A DNA stretch of 64,000 nucleotides, from assembly GCF_900187385.1 (NCBI RefSeq), contig NZ_FYEY01000001.1, positions 3,100,001 through 3,164,000 on the forward strand. Reading direction: 5' to 3'. The position numbers and the translations under genes were made by a program. The DNA comes from Streptomyces sp. 2114.4 (GTDB lineage: Bacteria > Actinomycetota > Actinomycetes > Streptomycetales > Streptomycetaceae). The notes beneath the pieces are model-generated. The model had not been told where the DNA came from. It did no database searches and was given only the letters and a program-made list of their open reading frames with translations. This document shows positions 1-6,606 of this stretch, in pieces. Numbering within the stretch: the first letter of the stretch is position 1; each line of letters opens with the position of its first letter.

Positions 1-848
1 CCGACGGCCGTTACGGCGCCGCCTTCGACCACCTCACCGACCGCCCGCCGCTGCGGCTCGGCTTCCTCGGCGACTCCACCGCCGCGGGCCAGGGCGTGCA
101 CCGCGCCCGTCAGACTCCCGGCGCGCTGCTCGCCTCCGGCCTGGCCGCGCTCTCCGAGCTGCCCGTCGACTTCCGCAATGTGGCGCTGCCCGGCGCGCAG
201 TCGGACGATCTGGCGCGCCAGGTGGAGCTGATGCTGGCCGACGGCACCGAGACCCCGGACGTCTGCGTCATCATGATCGGCGCGAACGACGTCACCCACC
301 GGATGCCGCCGGCACAGTCGGTCCGCCATCTCTGTGAGGCGGTGCGCGCCCTGCGTGCGGCGGGCTGCGAGGTGGTCGTCGGCACCTGCCCGGACCTGGG
401 CACCATCGAGCCGGTCTACCAGCCGCTGCGCTGGGTGGCCCGGCGGCTCTCCCGGCAGCTCGCCGCCGCCCAGACCATCGGGGTGGTCGAGAGCGGCGGC
501 CGTACGGTCTCGCTCGGCGATCTGCTCGGCCCCGAATTCGAGGCGCGCCCCCGGGAGCTGTTCGGGCCGGACAACTACCACCCGTCGGCCGAGGGCTATG
601 CCACCGCCGCGATGGCCGTGCTGCCGACGCTGTGCGCCTCGCTCGGCCTGTGGCCGGAGAAGGAGCAGCCGGAGCCCGCACGCGGCGAGGGCCTGCTGCC
701 GGTCGCGCAGGCGGCCGCCGAGGCGGCCTCCGAGGGCGGCACGGAGGTCACCGCCTCCCGCCGTGCGCCCTGGGCGCTGCTCAAGCATCGCAGGCGCCGC
801 CAGCTGCCGACGCCGGAGCCGACGGACCCGTCCTCGGTCATTCCGTGA
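1..848 (+). CDS. SGNH/GDSL-family hydrolase, 5' end outside window
   Basis: Open from base 3 with no start codon needed inside the window, so the true N-terminus lies upstream. Block I of SGNH hydrolases is visible as LGFLGDST (nucleophile Ser). The block III G-x-N-D is IGANDVTH and the block V catalytic Asp/His is DNYHPSAEGY. Serine esterases or lipases of this fold hydrolyse acyl or acetyl esters; the substrate cannot be read from the sequence. The last 70 residues are a low-complexity Ala/Glu/Arg tail. An ATG at 96 lies after the GDS block, so starting there would delete the nucleophile. A strong hairpin terminator follows at 918-947. Family confidence is high, substrate unknown. Confidence 0.9.
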   Translation, partial: DGRYGAAFDHLTDRPPLRLGFLGDSTAAGQGVHRARQTPGALLASGLAALSELPVDFRNVALPGAQSDDLARQVELMLADGTETPDVCVIMIGANDVTHRMPPAQSVRHLCEAVRALRAAGCEVVVGTCPDLGTIEPVYQPLRWVARRLSRQLAAAQTIGVVESGGRTVSLGDLLGPEFEARPRELFGPDNYHPSAEGYATAAMAVLPTLCASLGLWPEKEQPEPARGEGLLPVAQAAAEAASEGGTEVTASRRAPWALLKHRRRRQLPTPEPTDPSSVIP

Positions 849-917
849 CGGGCGGCCGCCCGGCACACCGCGGGCGGTGGCCGGCGGTCCGGTCGGCGAG
901 GGGGACACCCTCCCGCC

Positions 918-947
918 AGGGGCCGCGGGGAATACCCCGCGGCCCCT
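918..947 (+). terminator. Hairpin terminator after the SGNH hydrolase
   Basis: A perfect 13-bp stem (AGGGGCCGCGGGG and its complement) with an AATA loop is followed by a T-containing stretch. It lies 70 nt after the hydrolase stop and separates it from the thiolase transcription unit. Confidence 0.75.
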
Positions 948-957
948 CCTCGTTCTA

Positions 958-971
958 TAAGCGCCCGCTTA
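958..971. promoter_or_regulatory. Perfect inverted repeat upstream of the thiolase (TetR-type operator?)
   Basis: TAAGCG-CC-CGCTTA is a perfect inverted repeat about 100 nt upstream of the thiolase start and next to an A/T-rich TATAAG. Short palindromes of this form are typical of TetR-family regulators of acyl-CoA metabolism. No regulator gene is adjacent, so the binding protein is unknown. Confidence 0.45.
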
Positions 972-1073
972 GAAAAGAGGCCCGCATCACAGCGCGGACC
1001 CCGTGACCTCAGCACTACGTGCAGGTAACTTCCCTCACAGTCCGCCCATTTCCCGCGCACTTGGAGCCGTGTG

Positions 1074-2294
1074 ATGCCCGAAGCCGTGATCGTCTCAGCC
1101 GCCCGCTCCCCGATCGGCCGCGCCTTCAAGGGTTCGCTCAAGGATCTGCGGCCGGACGACCTGACCGCCAAGATCATCGAGACCGCCCTCGCCAAGGTCC
1201 CCGAGCTGGACCCCAAGGACATCGACGACCTGATGCTCGGCTGCGGTCTCCCCGGCGGCGAGCAGGGCCACAACCTCGGCCGCATCGTGGCCGTCCAGAT
1301 GGGGATGGACCACCTCCCGGGCTGCACCATCACCCGCTACTGTTCCTCCTCGCTCCAGACGACCCGCATGGCGCTGCACGCCATCAAGGCCGGCGAGGGC
1401 GACGTCTTCATCTCGGCCGGTGTCGAGACCGTCTCGCGCAGCGTCAAGGGCAGCTCCGACGGCCTGCCGGACACCCACAATCCGCTCTTCGCCGACGCCG
1501 AGGCCCGCACCGCGGCGCGCGCCGAGCAGGAGGGCGCCGACTGGCACGACCCGCGCGAGGACGGGCTGATCCCGGACGCGTACATCGCGATGGGCCAGAC
1601 CGCGGAGAACCTGGCCCGCCTCAAGGGCATCACCCGCCAGGACATGGACGAGTTCGGCGTCCGCTCCCAGAACCTCGCCGAGAAGGCGATCAACGACGGT
1701 TTCTGGGAGCGGGAGATCACCCCGGTCACGCTGCCCGACGGCACGGTCGTCGCCAAGGACGACGGGCCCCGCGCCGGCGTCACCGTCGAGGGCGTCTCCG
1801 GCCTCAAGCCGGTCTTCCGCCCCGACGGCCTGGTGACCGCCGGCAACTGCTGCCCGCTGAACGACGGGGCCGCGGCGCTGGTCATCATGTCCGACACCAA
1901 GGCGCGCGAGCTGGGCCTGACCCCGCTCGCCCGGATCGTCTCCACCGGCGTCTCCGGCCTCTCCCCCGAGATCATGGGTTACGGCCCGGTCGAGGCCAGC
2001 AAGCAGGCGCTGCGGCGGGCCGGCCTCTCGGTTTCCGACATCGACCTGGTCGAGATCAACGAGGCGTTCGCCGCCCAGGTGATCCCGTCCTACCGCGACT
2101 TGGGCATCGACCTGGACCGCCTCAACGTCAACGGCGGCGCGATCGCCGTCGGCCACCCCTTCGGCATGACCGGCGCCCGGATCACCACCACCCTCATCAA
2201 CTCCCTCCAGTGGCACGACAAGCAGTTCGGCCTGGAGACGATGTGCGTGGGCGGCGGCCAGGGCATGGCGATGGTCATCGAGCGGCTGAGCTGA
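1074..2294 (+). CDS. Thiolase, acetyl-CoA C-acyltransferase family (406 aa)
   Basis: Catalyses thiolytic cleavage or Claisen condensation of acyl-CoA, either as the last step of beta-oxidation or as acetoacetyl-CoA synthesis. All thiolase landmarks are present: nucleophilic Cys near residue 90 in [17 protein letters not shown], the [10 protein letters not shown] histidine motif and the second catalytic cysteine in CVGGGQGMA. Length is normal for the family. ATG 1074 was chosen over GTG 1071 because GGAG at 1063-1066 is better spaced from it. It is transcribed alone, with a palindrome at 958-971 as a possible operator. No acyl-CoA dehydrogenase or hydratase is adjacent, so degradative versus biosynthetic use is not settled. 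The stop codon lies inside a tandem repeat. Confidence 0.95.
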   Translation: MPEAVIVSAARSPIGRAFKGSLKDLRPDDLTAKIIETALAKVPELDPKDIDDLMLGCGLPGGEQGHNLGRIVAVQMGMDHLPGCTITRYCSSSLQTTRMALHAIKAGEGDVFISAGVETVSRSVKGSSDGLPDTHNPLFADAEARTAARAEQEGADWHDPREDGLIPDAYIAMGQTAENLARLKGITRQDMDEFGVRSQNLAEKAINDGFWEREITPVTLPDGTVVAKDDGPRAGVTVEGVSGLKPVFRPDGLVTAGNCCPLNDGAAALVIMSDTKARELGLTPLARIVSTGVSGLSPEIMGYGPVEASKQALRRAGLSVSDIDLVEINEAFAAQVIPSYRDLGIDLDRLNVNGGAIAVGHPFGMTGARITTTLINSLQWHDKQFGLETMCVGGGQGMAMVIERLS

Positions 2295-2620
2295 GTCGTA
2301 GCGGAGGGTGGAGGTCGGGGTGCGAGGAACGAGTGCCCCGGCATCCGCCCGCAGCGGAGGCGAAGCTCAGCGCGACCACGAACACGCGCGACTGAGCTGA
2401 GTCGTAGCGGATGGTGGAGGTCGGGGTGCGAGGAACGAGTGCCCCGGCATCCGCCCGCAGCGGAGGCGAAGCTCAGCGCGACCACGAACACGCGCGGCTG
2501 AGCTGAGTCGTAGCGGATGGTGGAGGTCGGGGTGCGAGGAACGAGTGCCCCGGCATCCGCTCGCAGCGGAAGCTCAGCTCAGTGCGACCATGAACGCCCA
2601 CGGCTGAGCTGAGCCGCAGT
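2286..2620. repeat. Tandem repeat, three 106-bp units plus a partial fourth
   Basis: Units begin with CTGAGCTGAG at 2286, 2392 and 2498, and a fourth partial copy starts at 2604, giving an exact 106-bp period. Units 1 and 2 are nearly identical; unit 3 is more diverged. The first unit contains the last sense codons and stop of the thiolase. Each unit carries CTGAGCT near its start and AGCTCAG about 80 nt later, so each can fold on itself. No coding function is evident. Confidence 0.9.
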
Positions 2621-2861
2621 ACGCACGCCCGGCCCGCCCCGTAGCAGAGAGTGGCCGCCGGCCGCGCGCGCGAGCGCATGCGCCCGGCCGCGCGCCGCTC
2701 GCCAGGGCGCGCGACAAAACAGACCAACTACCGCCCGGCGCACACCCCTCGCGGTCATCCGGACACGGGCGGCGACATGGCGTGACCTGTGCCACTCGTT
2801 AACGAGATCGCGACCCAATCTCCCCCAGGATTGTGACCAACGCCCTGAAGGAGAGGCGTTC
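2621..2861. other. Non-coding spacer with a 12-bp palindrome
   Basis: Very GC-rich alternating CG tracts occupy about 2650-2715. A perfect palindrome CTCGTTAACGAG lies at 2795-2806 and could be an operator for the downstream unit. No convincing gene is seen here. Confidence 0.4.
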
Positions 2862-2990
2862 TTGCAGGTCAGCAGGGGTTCGCCCGGCCGAACAAGCCCC
2901 CGGCTCCCCTCCTTTTCAGGACATAGCGCACCCGGAGCGGTCGCCGACCACCGGCAGCCTGATGTAGGAAGTCGGAGAACATTCTGCTAA
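2862..2990 (+). CDS. Possible small ORF (42 aa), first of a leader series
   Basis: A TTG start preceded by a good Shine-Dalgarno (AAGGAG at 2848-2853) opens a 42-codon frame beginning MQVSRGSPGR and ending at TAA 2988-2990. I do not recognise the product. The support is the ribosome-binding site and the series of further small frames with their own ribosome-binding sites that leads into the 3249 gene. It may equally be non-coding leader. Confidence 0.25.
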   Translation: MQVSRGSPGRTSPRLPSFSGHSAPGAVADHRQPDVGSRRTFC

Positions 2991-3003
2991 CGGGAGTACG
3001 CCG

Positions 3004-3036
3004 GTGAGCGAGGCGCTACCAGGAGTGATCCCGTGA
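3004..3036 (+). CDS. Possible 10-aa leader peptide (MSE-type)
   Basis: GTG start, frame MSEALPGVIP then TGA. GGGAG sits 8 nt upstream. The stop overlaps the GTG start of the next frame (GTGA), a typical coupling arrangement. Too short to judge by composition. Confidence 0.25.
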   Translation: MSEALPGVIP

Positions 3037-3116
3037 GCGAGCGCATCAAGGGGGTCACCCCGACCGAAGGCCGGGGCGAGTCCACGTATCGGTGCGCGGC
3101 CCGTGCGCTGAGGTGA
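3033..3116 (+). CDS. Possible 27-aa leader peptide (MSE-type)
   Basis: GTG start with AGGAG 8 nt upstream. The frame begins MSERIKGVTP and ends TGA at 3114-3116. It shares the first three residues and the nucleotides GTGAGCGAG with the previous mini-frame. Unknown function; translation is inferred only from the start context. Confidence 0.25.
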   Translation: MSERIKGVTPTEGRGESTYRCAARALR

Positions 3117-3144
3117 GGGCCGCCGAGCGAAGTGGGGAGGACGC

Positions 3145-3252
3145 ATGAGCGAGCGTCACCCGGGGACCCCCTCGGCCACCGGCCGGGGGCGCCTCGCCCA
3201 GGGGTGCGCGTCTCGCCCGTGCGGGACCGAACGAAGAGAGGTTTCGGCATGA
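3145..3252 (+). CDS. Possible 35-aa leader peptide coupled to the next gene
   Basis: ATG start with GGGGAGG 5 nt upstream. The frame begins MSERHPGTPS and its TGA stop overlaps the ATG of the 3249 gene (ATGA). This arrangement would couple translation of the downstream gene to the leader. The product is not recognised and looks like low-complexity Arg/Gly/Pro sequence. Confidence 0.3.
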   Translation: MSERHPGTPSATGRGRLAQGCASRPCGTERREVSA

Positions 3253-4202
3253 GCGTCACCACCCTCGTCCTGCTGCTGGCCGCGGCCGTCGCCGTGGCGC
3301 TGGGCGCCGCCGCCCTGCACACCGCCCGCGCCCTGCGCCGGCAGCTCGCCGAGCTGCACGCCGAGCTCCGCTCGGCCCGGCAGGACGCCGTCGCGAGCCC
3401 CGCGGCGGTGCACCCGGCCGCGGCAGCCATCCCGGCCGCCCGCGCCACTCCCGCCGCCGAGACCCCGCTCGCCGACATACGTGCCGCCGTCGCCGATGCC
3501 CTGGCCGAGGAGCGGGAACGCGAACTGGCCGAGGCCCGCGCCTTCTGGGCCGCGCAGGAGGCCAGGGACGCCGCCGACGCCCCGTCCCTGCTGGGCGGTC
3601 TCGCCGGCCTCGGCGACGACCTCCTCGACGGCCGCGCCGACCCGCGCGAGCTGCCCGACCACCAGGACGCCGACCGGTTCGACACCCAGCCGTTCCTCCC
3701 CCGCCAGGCGGACCTGGCGGGACTGGAGCCGCTGCTGGGCCCGGACGCCCTGGAGGCGATGGACGCGCTGGAGTCCATGGACGCCCTGGACGCGCCGGAG
3801 TTGGAGCCCGTCGAGGAGACCGAGTCCGCCGAGCTGGCCGCCGCGCGCCGGCGCCACCCCTCGCACCCCGACTTTTCCCCGTCCCCGGTGGTCAGTGACC
3901 ACGAGCGCACCGTCGCGCGCCTGGAGGAACTGGCACAGCTGGCGACCCCGCTCGCGGACGTCCGCCCCGGCCCGCTGGGCACCCTGGACGTCTATGTCTT
4001 CACCGACGGCACCACGCTCTGCCTGACCCCCGGGCAGCGCGAGACCGCGGAGCGCGTGGCCGGCGCACTGCACGCGGGGCACACCCCCGTGCTGCTGGGC
4101 GGCTCCGGCATCTCCGGCGCGTACGCGCTGACCTTCTCCTGGGGCGAGAGCCGCGAGGACAGCGTCTACATCCTCGCCGACCGCGTCATCGCCTCGCTCT
4201 GA
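3249..4202 (+). CDS. Membrane-anchored hypothetical protein (317 aa)
   Basis: Function unknown. An N-terminal hydrophobic helix (about residues 4-24, LVLLLAAAVAVALGAAALH) is followed by a short coiled-coil-like stretch (RQLAELHAELRSARQ). A long Ala/Asp/Glu-rich acidic linker with repeated DALE/DAL units comes next, then a compact C-terminal domain of about 95 residues containing DVYVFTDGTTLCLTPGQRE and ending DRVIASL. Topology suggests a single-pass protein with most of its mass in the cytoplasm. ATG 3249 has AGAGAGG upstream and overlaps the stop of a mini-ORF. It appears transcribed alone, tail-to-tail with 4222-4581. Confidence 0.75.
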   Translation: MSVTTLVLLLAAAVAVALGAAALHTARALRRQLAELHAELRSARQDAVASPAAVHPAAAAIPAARATPAAETPLADIRAAVADALAEERERELAEARAFWAAQEARDAADAPSLLGGLAGLGDDLLDGRADPRELPDHQDADRFDTQPFLPRQADLAGLEPLLGPDALEAMDALESMDALDAPELEPVEETESAELAAARRRHPSHPDFSPSPVVSDHERTVARLEELAQLATPLADVRPGPLGTLDVYVFTDGTTLCLTPGQRETAERVAGALHAGHTPVLLGGSGISGAYALTFSWGESREDSVYILADRVIASL

Positions 4203-4221
4203 CCCGGCGCGGCGGTCCGCG

Positions 4222-4581
4222 TCAGCAGCGTTCCGCCGTCGCCCGGACGCATCGCACGGCCTCCGCCAGTTCGTCGGCGGGGGCCTTTTTCGCGTCAGAA
4301 ACCCCCGCCGCGTCGGCCATCCGCACCGCCGCGGCGCGCAGCGCCTCGACAAGATCGTGGCCGGCCACCGCCAGCTGGTCGCCGGCCGCGAACACCCCGG
4401 CGTCCGGCAGCTCCCGCGGGGGCTCCCCCGGCCGTTCGATCAGCTGCGCGCGGGCCGCCAACTGCCGCGCCAGCGCCAGACCTTCGGCCGCGGCACCCTG
4501 GTGGAGCCTGCTCTGCGGCAGCGATCGGAGCCGGTCGGCGAGGGCGTCCACGGCGGTCTGCAAGGGGGTCACGTCAAGCAC
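4222..4581 (-). CDS. Hypothetical protein (119 aa), helical
   Basis: A small Ala/Leu/Arg-rich, probably all-helical protein starting MLDVTPLQTAVDAL, with no membrane segment, signal peptide or known catalytic motif. Third-position GC bias fits a real gene. It faces the upstream gene tail-to-tail with under 20 nt between them and is divergent from the DUF4287 gene at 4680. I do not recognise a function. Confidence 0.65.
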   Translation of the reverse strand: MLDVTPLQTAVDALADRLRSLPQSRLHQGAAAEGLALARQLAARAQLIERPGEPPRELPDAGVFAAGDQLAVAGHDLVEALRAAAVRMADAAGVSDAKKAPADELAEAVRCVRATAERC

Positions 4582-4679
4582 GCAGTGAGCCTATGCGCCA
4601 CCCCGGGGTGGTTGCCAACGCCCGAACGCTCAGGCACGGTGGGCTGAAGAACCAGCATCGACCGCGTCCGGAGGCGCCG

Positions 4680-4907
4680 ATGTCTCAGCTCTTCTCAGAA
4701 GAGACCCACCGGAACATGCTCTCCCGTATCCCGCACTGCACCGGCCGGGAAATCTCCGACTGGCTCCGCACCGTTGAAGAAGGCCCCGCTCTCTTCCGTT
4801 TCGACGAAAAGGTCAGCTGGCTCCGTGGCGAGCACAATCTCGCCTACGGCCACGCCAAGGCAATTGTCCATGAACACGACCTCAGGCGCGCCGCGCGCAA
4901 GTTCTGA
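4680..4907 (+). CDS. DUF4287-family small protein (75 aa)
   Basis: A 75-residue soluble protein beginning MSQLFSEETHRNMLSRIP and ending RRAARKF. The pattern (TGREISDWLR, WLRGEHNLAYGHAKAIVHEH) matches the actinobacterial DUF4287 family as I remember it, whose function is not established. The ATG is preceded by CCGGAGG at a good distance. It is divergent from the 119-aa hypothetical gene and followed by a perfect bidirectional terminator. Family assignment is from memory of the pattern. Confidence 0.8.
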   Translation: MSQLFSEETHRNMLSRIPHCTGREISDWLRTVEEGPALFRFDEKVSWLRGEHNLAYGHAKAIVHEHDLRRAARKF

Positions 4908-4962
4908 TCCGCGGTGACGGGGCCCGGCCCCGGTCCGGCTCGGGACACTCCTTTCACCACGC

Positions 4963-5000
4963 CGAAGGGCCCGTGGGCAGATCTGCCCACGGGCCCTTCG
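4963..5000. terminator. Perfect 38-bp palindrome, bidirectional terminator
   Basis: The arm CGAAGGGCCCGTGGGCAGA is followed immediately by its exact reverse complement, so the whole 38 bp is a perfect palindrome centred on AGATCT. It lies between two convergent genes (ends at 4907 and 5052), as expected for a two-way terminator. Confidence 0.8.
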
Positions 5001-5051
5001 TGCGGCGCTCGGGCCGCGTACGGCGCCTGGTGCGCCCGGCGTCGTGCGGGG

Positions 5052-5912
5052 TCAGTCGCCCCGGAGGATGGAGATCAGCCGCAGCATCTCCACGTAGATC
5101 CACACCAGGGTCGTGGTCAGGCCGAACGCCGCCAGCCAGGACTCCTCGCGCGGCGCGCCGTAGGCGACACCGTCCTCGACCTGCTTGAAGTCCAGCGCCA
5201 GGAAGAGCGCGCCGAGGACCACGCCCACGACGCCGAAGACGATGCCCAGGCCGCCGCTGCGGAAGCCGAGGCCGTCACCCCCGCTGAACACCATGAACAG
5301 GACGTTGACCATCGACAGCAGGAAGAAGCCGAGGCCCGCGATGATCACGAAGCGGGTGAACCGGGCGGTGACCCGGATGATCCGCGTCTTGTAGGCGACC
5401 AGCATGGCGACGAACACCGCCATCGTGCCCAGCACCGCCTGCATGGGGGCGCCGTGCAGCTTCGGCAGGTCGTTGATGAAGCCGCTGAGCGCCCCGAGGA
5501 AGAGGCCTTCCAGCCCCGCGTACCCGAGGATCAGTGCGGGCGACGGCGTGCGCTTGAAGGACTGGATGACGCCCAGCACCATCGCGACCAGGCCGGCACC
5601 GAACGCGAAGCCGAGGCTCCCCGTCAGGAAGAGCCAGCCGGCGGTGGCGCCGACGATGAGCGTGCCGAGCGTCATGCCCGTGCGCATGACGACGTCGTCC
5701 ATCGTCATCGGGCGGGTCTGCGGGCTGTACTGCGGCGGTGCCTGGGTTACCTGCTGCTGGTCCTGGGCGTAGGGGTTGCCGCCCTGCGCGTAGGGGTTGG
5801 CTCCGGCGTACGGGTTCGCGGCGGCCCCGGCCTGCGGCGGTGCGTTGAAGCCCGCGTAGCCGGTGGCGCGGCTGAACCCCCGTCGCGAGAAGACCGGGTT
5901 GCTGCTCCTCAT
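5052..5912 (-). CDS. Bax inhibitor-1/YccA family membrane protein (286 aa)
   Basis: An integral membrane protein with about seven hydrophobic helices, preceded by a cytoplasmic N-terminus of about 90 residues carrying NPYA repeats (ANPYAG, NPYAQ) and glutamines. The C-terminal part (DFKQVEDGVAYGAPREESWLAAFGLTTTLVWIYVEMLRL, in two pieces of the family signature) is typical of bacterial Bax-inhibitor-1-like proteins, proposed pH-sensitive calcium leak channels in some bacteria. The start MRSSNPVFSRR was chosen because GGAGGAGTGAG lies just upstream; a longer frame adds 19 non-conserved residues. Its role in this organism is not known. Confidence 0.88.
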   Translation of the reverse strand: MRSSNPVFSRRGFSRATGYAGFNAPPQAGAAANPYAGANPYAQGGNPYAQDQQQVTQAPPQYSPQTRPMTMDDVVMRTGMTLGTLIVGATAGWLFLTGSLGFAFGAGLVAMVLGVIQSFKRTPSPALILGYAGLEGLFLGALSGFINDLPKLHGAPMQAVLGTMAVFVAMLVAYKTRIIRVTARFTRFVIIAGLGFFLLSMVNVLFMVFSGGDGLGFRSGGLGIVFGVVGVVLGALFLALDFKQVEDGVAYGAPREESWLAAFGLTTTLVWIYVEMLRLISILRGD

Positions 5913-6606
5913 CTCACTCCTCCATGGCCGCCCTGCGCGGCCTCGACGGCAAGCGTAATGGCTTGGCAAAGGGGCGTCGCTAGTTCTTGAGCAGGATCTT
6001 TCCCCGAACCCGCCCGGACACCTCCTCCGAGAGGAGGACGTGCGAGAGGACGCAGAGGTGCCCGGAGCGGGTCCGGCGGGGTGCCCGGAGTGGCCCCGGA
6101 CAGGCGATGCCCGACCGGCCGGGCGGCCCTGCCGCTACACCGTCGCGCCCGCCCGTCCCCGTCATTTTGGATATTCGATCTCTTGCCGTGTTGTTGCTGT
6201 GTTCTTGCCGTGCCCGTCGCACTCTTACCGCTCTCTTGTTGCCTTCTTGTTGCCGTCCGTTGTCGTCGCGGGAGGCCGTCGCGCTCGAACTGCCATTTCC
6301 CTCCGCTGCCCCGGGGACTCCTTCCCGGGACGCTTCGCGCGAAATCCGATAAATGTCTGATCGCAACGGACCTCGCCTGACGCGGCAGGCAACCGATTCA
6401 CGGGGGGACCCGTCTTCCCTGGCGGCCGGATCCTGCCCCGGCGGGTGGATCCGCAGGGCTGACGCATGGTCAAGATCCGAACGCCGGAGTACCCCTCGCC
6501 ACTCTCCCGCGACTCACCGTCCGTAGCGCTATGGACGCGATCGGTTGTAATCCGGGGGTACACATAGGGCTATTCTGGCGGGAAACAGTAGCGAAAGAGG
6601 GTTGAG
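5913..6606. other. Long intergenic region with a T-rich tract
   Basis: No gene is supported here. About 6165-6262 is strikingly T/C-rich on the + strand for this genome, with irregular TTGTTGC/TTCTTGCCG repeats. The 3' part must hold the promoter of the glycosyltransferase operon. Candidate elements before 6607 are TTGTAA near 6544 and CACATAGG, but neither is strong. Confidence 0.5.

Noticed and set aside
2286..2620. Array considered as CRISPR
   Set aside because: Period 106 bp with no variable spacer between repeats and no cas gene nearby; it is a plain tandem duplication.
5980..6380. Several short frames in the T-rich intergenic region
   Set aside because: All are shaped by repeats and have no plausible start context.
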